Shown here in pieces: positions 45,763 through 57,700 of a stretch of DNA of 64,000 nucleotides; position 1 is the stretch's first letter; each line of letters opens with the position of its first letter. This DNA is from Lampris incognitus (taxonomy: Eukaryota; Chordata; Actinopteri; Lampriformes; Lampridae). The stretch spans positions 33,601,150 to 33,665,149 of the forward strand of contig NC_079230.1 in assembly GCF_029633865.1 (NCBI RefSeq). The letters are read 5' to 3'. Position numbers and translations under genes: made by a program. The notes beneath the pieces were generated by a model that made no database searches, was not told the origin of the DNA, and saw only the letters and a program-made list of their open reading frames with translations.

Positions 45763-48700
45763 TTATTATTGTTTTCTCTTGTCAGGAAAGATCACAGGCT
45801 CTTGCTTTTTATCCTCATCAGTTTGTTCCTTCTGTTTTTGATCCTATGATCTTACTGTATCATTTAGTCTGTCTCACTTTCTTCCTCCATCCCTCCACTT
45901 TTACCCAGATGCGTTTCATGCTGCTGTTCAGCCGTCAGGGGAAGCTGCGGCTGCAGAAGTGGTACACAGCCACTGCAGAGCGGGACAAGAAGAAGATGGT
46001 CAGGGAACTGATGCAGGTGGTGTTGGCCCGCAAACCTAAAATGTGCAGTTTCCTGGAGTGGCGAGACCTCAAGATTGTTTATAAAAGGTAAACCATCAAT
46101 GTATGAACAGAAATATGCTTGATAATGTGTGTAGTAATGTTATGCTTGATAATGTGTGTGGTAATGTGCACATAGAACATGCAAAACCCTACAAGCTCAA
46201 CTGACCTTTCGTAAAGTCCCGCCCCCCCTTAGTTACTGTTGCTATGCCCATCAAGCATTTCAGAACTATCCAGGAAGTAGCCGGAAAACACCAAAACATG
46301 AAGGAAGAAATCAGCGCATTGTGCGGCTAAAAGCAACAGTAATAATACGTTAGCTGTATTAGCTATCAATAATAGCTAGTAGCAAGCTTAGCTTGGAGCA
46401 GACAGGTATTGTTGTTGATTTTGGATGGATTAAGCTGGCCATGGGGTCTGCTATACTGCCAAATCTATTGCCCACATTGCGCTTCTTGCGTTCTGGGTTT
46501 CGGGGAAGGGAAAGAAAATTACACCCCTTCAAACTTTTCACATATCTAGTATCCGATTTGCAGATCTCATAGGCACACCGTTTCAGCACTTTGTTGTGTG
46601 TTTGAAAGCTTGACGGACCGTTGCTATGGTAGGATTGGACAAGCACCGTTCTGGGGCGGTACTTTGCGAAAGGTCAATTCATCAAACGAGAGTGAACCTC
46701 GGGATGTTCTAGCAAAGATAAAGAAAGCATGTGAAAAACACCTTGTAATACCATGCCGTCTGTATCGTAACATGTTATCTGGATGGAGTAACATGCATAC
46801 TGTAGGACAGGTTCACTTTCTGTACCCTAAACGATGTCAGTCATCAAGTACAATCTTGTAGACAAAAACTTCACACTGGTGGCTTCCAAACCGAGAAAAT
46901 TGCCACTTTGCTGAATTTTTCAAGTTTCTGTCACTGAAGTGTTTGTCTGAGTGGTTCTAAATGATGCCCGACAAGGTTTCAACATCTGGTTGAAGAGTGA
47001 AGCTATCCTCTAAACACCTGTTGTATGTGTCATGATGGGATCTGCCAGACCACCTCGGAAGGTAGTCAGGCTTTGACTGCGATTGAATATCAGCCAAAAT
47101 GTAGAGGAAATGCAAGTGTACTCACACTGATGAGAATGTACCATCCAAGAGGTCGAGATGTCATCCTGTGGAATATTTAAAAGGCTATGATTTACTCAAC
47201 TCTCCAAACTGAAGATGCTCTCTTGAGAAGGATGTCCGAGTTCAGGATTCAGGAGAATTTTATTATTGTGCAAGAACAACGAATCTGCAGTTGTGTCAAC
47301 CTCAACCTCAAGAGGAACAAGGATCGATGTACACACAGGTAACAGCTCAGCACAAGCCTGGTATCACGAGACGTGGCAGGGGTATGTGAGTGGGAATTAT
47401 GGGAAGACTCAACAGTCTGTAGTGACCACTATCCAGTATTTAGTAAAGCACAGGTAGACCAGGAAATAAGGGGAGAGACAAGAGCGTCAAGGTGGATATT
47501 TAGTAAAGCAAAGCGGGATCACTTTGAATATTCATGTGACAGGGAATGTAATGGCATGGACCTGAGTCAGGATTCAGAACAAGCTGATGGAACGTTTAGG
47601 GAAATTGTATTAAAAGCAGAAAATCTATCAATTTCCGGAAGCAAAGGGAAAATGGGGGAGACGGCAGTCCCGTGGTGGACCGAGGAATGCAGTAAAGCCA
47701 TTAAACTAAGAAACAGAGCTTTTAAAGTATTAAAAAGAACCCATAATTTCCAAAAACTAATTGAATATAAAAGGGCACAGGCGCAAGCAAGGAAAACTGA
47801 AGGAAGCAAAGAAACGGAAGTTGGAGGGACTTCTGTAACAAGACAGGCAGATCACCACCTATAGGTGATGTATGGGGATGATAAGAAAGATGAGGGGAGT
47901 CAGGAGAGAGTGGCAATGCCCAGTACTAACAGAGGGACATGAAACAGCTGTGTGAGATGAAGATAAAGCAAAAATATTAGCCAAGACATTCACCAAAATC
48001 CACACTTCTAACCGTCTAACAGAGGAGGGGAAACAAGGGAGGGACGCAACTAGAACATAATGAATACAATGTGTTAAAAGACATAAAAGAGATATAAAAT
48101 ATCAGCAATAAAAAGTACAGTCTAAACAATATAAATACAAAATATAAGCAGTATAAAATATAAAATATAATACAGTTAACAATAAAATACAACTTACAAT
48201 TTATGAGGTGCAAAAACATCATCAGCAAGAATGTAGTAAAGGTGCGGTGGACAGATATGAAGTGGATTAAAGTGATGTGAGCAAATACTGCAAATAGAGC
48301 AGGTGCCCAGTGGTGGCAGCACATCAGTCTTGTCAGACTGAGATGTATGAGTTCATTAGTCCACAGCTTTTGGAAAGAAGCTGTTTTTCAGTCTCTTTGT
48401 GCATGTGCGGATTGAGTCCATATTTGTCTTGCCTTATCTTGGTGCTGTTTTTTCATACTTGAGCTTGACAGCAATTTATATCAGTTGATGGGAGTTCTGT
48501 CTTACAGCATTCACTTTGTAAACCATCCAGGGACCCCTGCACACCCACCTCTTCTTTTAAAGCTAATCTGCAAGTATGCAGGAAAGAATGGAAAGTATTC
48601 CTGTCTGTAAAAAGGAAAGTCACGTGAAAGATGTGACCAGTTCATTTATAATTGATAGTACTTTGAACTTAAGTAGTGCAGTACCCATAACCAACCAGCG

Positions 48701-51700
48701 AGCTGTGCATGAGCTGTCTTCTAGCACCAACACATAAGTTGAAATAGTGTTCACTCTGTCTTGTTGTTTGCTCAGTAATCCAAGTAAGGAAATCCCAGAA
48801 AGGCGAATCGGTTCATCTGGAAACAACGTTTATTGAGAGAAACGTGTCATCATCATCTAAGTGACCTCTTCAGTCTCACCTGACTGCAGGTGCCCCCACC
48901 CTTATAAACAATACAGTGACTGCAGGTGTCCCCACCCTTATAAACAATACAGTGACTGCAGGTGTCCCCACCCTTATAAACAATACAGTGACTGCAGGTG
49001 TCCCCACCCTTATAAACAATATAGTGACTGCAGGTGTCCCCACCCTTATAAACAATACAGTGACTGCAGGTGTCCCCACCCTTGTACACAGTACAGTGAC
49101 TGCAGGTGTCCCCACCCTTATAAACAATACAGTGACTGCAGATGTCCCCACCCTTATAAACAATACAGTGACTGCAGGTGTCCCCATCCTTATAAACAAT
49201 ACAGTGACTGCAGGTGTCCCCACCCTTATAAACAATAGAGTGACTGCAGTTGTCCCCACCCTTATAAACAAGACAGTGACTGCAGTTGTCCCCACCCTTA
49301 TAAACAAGACAGTGACTGCAGGTGTCCCCACCCTTATAAACAATACAGTGACTGCAGGTGCCCCCACCCTTATAAACAATACAGTGACTGCATGTACCCC
49401 CACCCTTATAAACAATTCAATTGCATAATAACCAAAACCAACGATTGGTATCATATGCAAATTAGCGTGACCATTAACTGGAGTTACAGTGGCCATGTGT
49501 ACTATTCACAGAGGATTTGGGAAGAGTTGCAATCACAGCATTGTAAGATGGCGATAGATGTACTCTTAAGGCCCCCCTCCTCGGTTCAGAGATGGTTGTT
49601 CCCTCTTCACATAGATGACCTCTTTGACACCCCATTCAAACCAGTGTTCCTGCCTATGAAGGATGTGTTCATCCTCATTGAAAGAGTGGCCAGTGGCCTG
49701 TAGATGGTGTAGACTGTGGAGTCCTGGTCTGATGTGTTAGCTCTCCTGTGTTATGCCATCCTCTTTGCCAGCCAGCGCCTGTTTGGTTTCCCCAATGTAT
49801 GAGTCATGGCAATCTTCTCAGCACTTAACAGCATACACTATATTGCTCTGTTTGTGCTGGGGGACCTGACCCTTGGCGTGGACCATCTTCTGGCACAGCG
49901 TGTTCTCGGGTTTGAAAGCAATTGAGACGTGATGTTTGGAAAATACGTGTCTTAACTTTTCTGACACTCCCACCACATACAGAATCACCAGTGGTTTACA
50001 CTTAGACAGCTGTTCTCCTTCTCTCTTTGATCGGTTGGTGCACTGTTTGGGGTCTTCCTGGCTTTGACAAACTCCCAGTTAGGATAACCAGACTTAACCA
50101 GGGCCTGTTTAATGTGGAACTTCTCCCCTTCCCCGGCTGCTGTGTCGATGGGGACGTTGTCAACTCGGTGGTACAGCATCCTGATGACTCCTAGTTTGTG
50201 CTCCAGTAGATGATGAGAGTCAAACCTTCAGTGCTGATCAGTATGTGTTGGTTTATGGTAAACATTAACAATCAAATTTCCCCCATCACCAACTGCAATT
50301 TCACAGTGTAAGAAGACTAACCTATCATGTTCCACATCCTCCCTGGTGAACTTAATGTGGTTGTCCACAGAGTTAATGTGGTTGGTGAAATGTGGTACAT
50401 CCTGAGATTTAATTTTAAGCCAGGGGTCATCCACAAATCTGAACCAATGGCTAGGTGGTGTCCCTGGATAGGACACCAGAGCCTCTTTTCCACTTCTTCC
50501 TTATACAAGTTGGCCACTACAGGTGAGACTGTGGAACCTATACCACACCCATGCCTCTGCTGATAGTACTGCCCCCTGTATTAAGTACGTGGACTGAAGA
50601 CACAGCTTCAGGAGCAGACACACTCGGTCAGTGTTAAGGGTGGTCCCACTGCTAAGGGTGGGGTCGTCCAGTAATTTCATACGGACTATCTCCACTGCTT
50701 CATCAACACGTGAAGAGAGACGTAACATCATATGAGACCATTGTTTCATCCCCCCTCCATAATGGTGTCCCTCACCTTATCCACAACATCTACAGTGTTC
50801 TGAATGTGATGTTCATTACTGCCTACCAATGGGTTAAGAAGAGATGCCAGAAACTTAGAGATGTTGCAGGTCACTGAATTAATCATACAAACAATAGGCC
50901 GTAATGGCACATCCTGTTTTATGTATTTTAGGTAAACCATACAGACTAGGTGTAGCGCCCCCTGGGTATAATATGTGGTACAAAATTCTGTCAATAGCAT
51001 TGTCCTGTTATACCAGCTTCAGACCATCTGTCACCTTTTTCTTGTAACCACTGGCTGGATCTCGTTTCAGGGGCTCATAAGTGTTCATATTGCTAAGTGA
51101 TGTCATAACTTTCTCATGATAGTCTGTCTGGTTTAATACAACATTGCATCTGCCTTTGTCTCCTGGGAGGATGATGATGTTATTGTCCTTACTGAGGGTG
51201 GTGAGCGCTTTCCTCTCGTCTCTGCTGATGTTGGATGGTGGTGCTTTTGCATTTCTGAGACAGGCTGAAACCTTTGTCCGCAGTTGCTCTGCTTCCGTGT
51301 CCATGATGGGGTTTTTTTTTACGGAGCCCCGATTTCGTGACTATGATCAGGTCCACCAGCAGGATTTGCCACAGCATGACAGCAAAATTCAGCCCCTTAG
51401 CAAGGATGTTTTTCTCCACTTGGATGAGGTGTCTGTCAGACAGATTATTCACCCACTTGTCCACATCCCCGGCGTATGTCTGCCATTGTCTGCAGACAGA
51501 CAGTTTGTCTGTCTGCCATTGAGGATGCCGTCCATTGTCTGCCGATGTCTCTGGTGTGCAGCAAGTAGGTTGAACTTCTTTTGCTGCCTGTCTGTGAATG
51601 TTCTCATTCATCCAGGTCATGGTTATCCAAAGGAATTGAATCAAGTGCAACTGGACTTGGTATATATCCGTGAAGGCGTTTCGCCTCTCATCCAAGTGGC

Positions 51701-54700
51701 TTCATCAGTTTGTGCCTTTCTGACTAGACCAAGCTAGTCTGACTGGCTGGTGATGAGACTCAGATATTTATCCTCTTTGGAGTCGTTATCAGAGCTATAT
51801 ATGTCCATGGCTCTTTGTGTTCCGATGTTTAGCAATGCCGGTCGTAATCAGAGGTATTGATATGCGTGGCTCTTTTGTGTTCCGATGTTTAGCAATGCCC
51901 GTCATTATCAGAGCCATAGATGTCCATTGCTCTTTGTGTTCTGATGTGTAGCAACGCCCGTCGTTATCGGAGGTATTGATATGCGTGGCTCTTTGTGATC
52001 CGATGTTAAGCAGCGACGGTCATTGGGGGTGTTAGTTTCGACTTTGTTAGTGCTCCATTCAGTGGTCATGAGTCGTTGGAGCTGTTAGTGACTGACTGTT
52101 GTTCTTGGAGGCTAGGCTTCTTGAGTCTCCTGGGTAGAGATGAAAGGATGGCATTGTAAGTGGGAGATAGGTGGTGTCGCAGACCTCCTCCTCTGTTGAG
52201 GGATGGTTTTTCCAGTTTCACATAGATGGCTTCCTTCACCCCTCTTTCAAACCATCTATCTTCTCTGTCCAAAATGTGTACGTTGATGTCCTGGAAGGAG
52301 TGTGTCTAATCCTTTAGGTGTAGATAGACTGCTTAGTCTTGTCCTGAGGAGTTTGGCCTTCTGTGTTGGGCCATCCGTTTGTGTAGTGGTTGTTTGGTTT
52401 CTCCTATGTATAGGTCAGTGCAATCCTCATTACATTGTACAACATACACCAGATTGCTTTTCCGGGTGTGTGGTACACAGTCTTTGGGATGAACCAGTCT
52501 TTGTCGGAGTGTGTTGCTGGGTTTGAAGTATAACGGGATGCAGTGTTTGTTAAAAATTATCCTGAGTTTCTTGGAGACCCCAGAAACATACGGGATGACT
52601 GTGCTCTTCCTTCTGTTCCTTTTCTCCTCGTCGCTCACCTGGTTGGTCTTTCTGGAACATGTTGCAGTTTTCACAAAGGTCCAACTGGGGTAGCCGCAGG
52701 TTTTTAAAGCTCCCCTCAGGTGTTTGTGTTCTTCCCATTGGGCCTGAGTGCTGCTGGGCACATTGTCAGCTCTGTGTTGCAGAGTTCTGATGATGCCCAG
52801 TTTGTGTTCCAGAGGGTGGTGTGAGTCGAAAAGTAGATATTGGTCTGTGTGTGTAGGTTTCCTGTAAACCCCAATGTGGACGTCACAGTCCAAGAAGGGC
52901 AAACTGTTGTTCTTTACATCTTCGCTTGTGAACTTAATAATCTTGTCCACTGAGTTGATGTGTTTGGTAAACGCTTGCACCTCTTGTGTTTGGATTTTGA
53001 CCCATGTGTCGTCCACATAGCTGAACCAGTGGCTCGGAGGTGTTCCTCTGAAGGAGTTCAGGGAGTTCAAGAGTTCATTTTGCTGCCTGGTTTTCAACTT
53101 TTCATTTTGAGCTAGACGAGCCTTATCCGTGAACTTAATCACATCTTGGAAAGTGGTCTCATCTAGACACGATGTGCATCTCATTTGGATCTGCTCCTTT
53201 TTGGCTTTCAAAAGGTTGATGGTAAAATTAGTTTGTCTCAGCTGTTCGCTCAACAGCTGGCTCTGTGCCTTCTGGAGGATCTCGTTACCTCAGTGGTCCT
53301 TGACCCAAGATTTCATTTGTTGGCTCTTAGATGAAATCCCGCTCTGTCTGCACCTGAGGCTGAGTGAATCTCAAGTGGTTTCTGTAGTCTGCTATCTTAC
53401 ACACCATTTGCTCATTCTCACATGCAAGTTTAAGGCAATCCTCACCACAATGAGTCCAAATGTCTTTATTCACTTTAGTTATAGGCCAGGTTCACAAAGC
53501 AGTGGTTAACAACTATTAAGTGTAATCCCTATAATATAAATCCATCCTATGTGTATAGCTCTATAGTTGTGTTAATGTATTCCTGTCATCCTTTGTTTAG
53601 GTTTTTTTTGTGATTGGGGTCAGCTGTAGGCTGGGACATTATGACTGTGTTTGCTTCGAACTATGTGTGAATGCAAAGGGATGAATGTGTGTTAGGTTTA
53701 CATTATAAAATATTGAAAATAGACTTTGAAAATGCTATCCTCACAGCTTTAACTTTGTCCTTTCTTGTCTGCAAAACTGACTTGAACACAATTGAAAATA
53801 ACAATTCAATATTAAAGTGGTTAAGATAATGGATGGATGGAATTCAGTATTATACTACTACTACTACTACTACTACTACTGCTGCTACTTTTGGCTGCTC
53901 CCGTTAGGGGTCGCCACAGCAGATCATCCGTTTCCATCGCTTCCTGTCCTCTGCTTCTTCCTCTGTCACACCAGCCACCTGCATGTCCTCCCTCACCACA
54001 TCCATAAACCTCCTCTTTGGCCTTCCTCTTTTCCTCTTCTCTGGCAGCTCCATATTCAGCATCCTTCTCCTAATATACCCAGCATCTCTCCTCCACACAT
54101 GTGCAAACCATCTTAATCTTGCTTCTCTTGCTTTGTCTCCAAACCGTCTGACCTGAGCTGTCCCTCTAATATACTCGTTCCTAATCCTGTCCTTCTTCAT
54201 CACTCCCAATTAAACTCTTAGCATCGCCAACCTCCAGCTCCACCTCCTGTCTTGTTGTCAATGCCACCAACTCCAAACCATATAACATAGCTGGTCTCAA
54301 AACCATCTTGTAAACCTTCCCTTTAACTCTTTCTGGCACCCCTCTGTCACACATCACTCCTGACACTCTTCCGCACCCACTCCACCCTGCCTGCACACTC
54401 TTCTTCACCTCTCTTCTGCACTCCCCGTTACTTTGGACAGTTGACCCCAAGTTTTTAAACTTATACGCCCACATCACCTCTACTCCTTGCATCATCACCA
54501 TTCCGCCGTCCTCCCTCTCATTCATGCATATTCCAACTTGCTCCTACTGACTTTCATTCCTCTTCTCTCCAGTGCATACCTCCACTTCTCCAGGCTCTCC
54601 TCAACCTGCGCCCTACTCTCACGACAGATAACAATGTCGTCCACAAACATCATAGTCCGTGGAGACTCCTGCCTGATCTCATCCGTCAACCTGTCCATCA

Positions 54701-57700
54701 CCATTGCAAATAAGAAAGGGCTCAGAGCCGATCCTTGATGTAACCCCACCTCCACCTTGAACCCACGTGTCATTCCAACCACACACCTCACCATTGTCAC
54801 ACTTTCCTCATACATACTTCTCGGCAACATACAATACCACACCTCCTCTCTCGTCACCCTATTATATGCCTTCTCTAAATCTACAAAGACACAATGTAAC
54901 TCCTTCTGGCCTTCTCTATACCTCTCCGTCCACATTCTCAAAGCAAACATCACATCTGTGGTGCTCTTTTGTAGCATGAAACCATACTGTTGCATGCCAA
55001 TCATCACCTCTCCTCTTAACCCAGCTTCTATTACTCTTTCCCGTATCTTCATGCTGTGGCTGATCAACTTTATACCTCTGTAGTTGCTACAGCTCTGCAC
55101 ATCACCCTTGTTCTTGAAAATCGGTACCAGTATGCTTCTTCTACACTCCTCAGGCATCCTCTCACTTTCCAAGATTGTGTTAAACAATCTAGTTAAAAAC
55201 CCTACTGCCATCTCTCCTAAACACCTCCATGCCTCAACAGGTATGTCATCTGGACCAACTGCCTTTCCACTCTTCATCTTTTCCATAGCTGCCCTCACTT
55301 CCTCCTTGCTAATCCACTGCACTTCCTGATTCACTATCCCTACATCATCCATCCTTCTCTCTCTCATGTTCTTCATTCATCGGCCCCTCAAAGTACTCCT
55401 TCCACCTTCTCAGCAAACACACTCTCCTGCTTTTTTCAGTACATTTCCATTTCTATCCTTCATTGGCCTAACCTGCTGCACATCATTCCCAGCTCGATTC
55501 CTCTGTCTAGCCAATCGGTACAAGTCCTTTTCTCCTCCCTTAAGTGTCCAACCTCTGATACAACTCATCATATGCCATTTCCTTTGCTTCTCTCTTTGCT
55601 TTATGCTGTGTCTCCTTGTACTCCTGTCTATTTTCTTCATCTCTCTGACTTCACTTCTTCTTTGCCAACCTCTTCATCTGTATACTTTGCTGTACTTCCT
55701 CTTTCCACCACCAAGTCTCCTTGTCTTTCTTCCTCTGTCCTGATGACACACCAAGTGCCTTCCTAGCTGTCTCCCTCACTCATTCTGCAGTCGTTGCCCA
55801 GGCATCCGGCAGTTCTTCACTACCAACTAGTGCCTGTCTTACCTCCTCCCTGAACTCCACACAACAGTCTCCCTTCCTCAACTTCCACCATTTGATCCTT
55901 GGCTCTGCCTTCACACTGTTCCTCTTCTTGGTCTCAAAAGTCATCCTACAGACCACCATCCAATGCTGCCTAGCTACGTTCTCCCCTGTCACCACCTTGC
56001 AGTTACCAACCCCTTTCAGATTGCGCGTCCTGCATAAGATATACACTCACCGGCCACTTTATTAGGCACACATGTCCAACTGCTCGTTAACGCAAATTTC
56101 TAATCAGCCAATCACATGGCAGCAACTCAATGCATTTAGGCATGTAGACATGGTCAAGACGATCTGCTGCAGTTCAAACCGAGCATCAGAATGGGGAAGA
56201 AAGGTGATTTAAGTGACTTTGAACGTGGCATGGTTGTTGGTGCCAGACGGGCTGGTCTGAGTATTTCAGAAACTGCTGATCTACTGGGATTTTCACGCAC
56301 AACCATCTCTAGGGTTTACAGAGAATGGTTCGAAAAAGAGAAAATATCCAGTGAGTGGCAGTTCTGTGGGCGAAAATGCCTTGTTGATGCCAGAGGTCAG
56401 AGGAGAATGGCCAGACTGGTTCGAGCTGATAGAAAGGCAACAGTAACTCAGATAACCACTCATTACAACCGAGGTATGCAGAAGAGCATCTCTGAACGCA
56501 CAACACGTCAAACCTTGAGGCAGATGGGCTACAGCAGCAGAAGACCACACCGGGTGCCACTCCTGTCAGCTAAGAACAGGAAACTGAGGCTACAATTCGC
56601 ACAGGCTCACCAAAATTGGACAATAGAAGATTGGAAAAATGTTGCCTGGTCTGATGAGTCTCGATTTCTGCTGCGACATTCGGATGGTAGGGTCAGAATT
56701 TGGCGTCAACGACATGAAAGCATGGATCCATCCTGCCTTGTATCAACGGTTCAGGCTGGTGGTGGTGGTGTAATGGTTTTAGGGGATCTTTTCTTGGCAC
56801 ACTTTGGGCCCCTTAGTACCAATTGAACATCGTGTCAACGCCACAGCCTACCTGAGTATTGTTGCTGACCATGTCCATCCCTTTATGACCACAGTGTTCC
56901 CATCTTCTGATGGCTACTTCCAACAGGATAACGCACCATGTCATAAAGCTCGAATCATCTCAGACTGGTTTCTTGAACATGACAATGAGTTCACTGTAAC
57001 TCAAATGGCCTCCACAGTCACCAGATCTCAATCCAATAGAGCACCTTTGGGATGTGGTGGACCGGGAGATTCGCATCATGGATGTGCAGCCGACAAATCT
57101 GCAGCAACTGCGTGATGCTATCATGTCAATATGGACCAAACTCTCTGAGGAATGTTTCCAGTACCTTGTTAAATCTATGCCATGAAGGATTAAGGCAATT
57201 CTGAAGGCAAAAGGGGGTCCAACCCGGTACTAGCAAGGTGTACCTAATAAAGTGGCCAGTGAGTGTATGTCTGTGAATGTTCTCATTCATCCAGGTCATG
57301 GTTATCCAAACGAATTGAATCAAGTGCAACTGGACTTGGACGAAGCTAGTCACTAGCTCCGTCTAGTCAGAAAGGCACGAACTGAGGAAGCCTCTTGGAT
57401 GACAGGCAAAACGTCTTCACGGATACATACCAAGTCCAGTGGCGCTTAATTCAACTCATTGGATGCATAAGATATTGTCCACCATTTTGCACCTTCTTCC
57501 ACTCTTATATCTCACCATGTGTTCCTCTCTCTTCTTGAAATATGTATTCACCACAGCCATTTCCATCGTTTTTGCAAATCCACCACCATCTGTCCTTACA
57601 CATTTCTCTCCTTGACACGATTCCTACCCATCACCTCCTCATCACCCCTGTTCCCTTCAAAAACATGCCCATTGAAGTCCGCTGCAATCACCACTCTCTC

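Larger units (their letters stand above)
56043..57475. mobile_element. Penelope terminal fragment inserted in RTE, carrying a Tc1 element
   Basis: The RTE linker is interrupted between the 12-base duplicates TGCATAAGATAT at 56031-56042 and 57464-57475. After subtracting the Tc1 element, the insert is a ~200-base fragment (GTCTGTGAATGTTCTCATTC ... CAAGTCCAGTGGCGC) that matches the terminal region of Penelope-like element 2 at 51590-51740. The order of events is RTE, then Penelope fragment, then Tc1. Confidence 0.8.

Noticed and set aside
52333-53253. 306-codon frame as a host nuclease gene
   Set aside because: The reverse-transcriptase end plus GIY-YIG arrangement and neighbouring terminal repeats identify a Penelope-like element.
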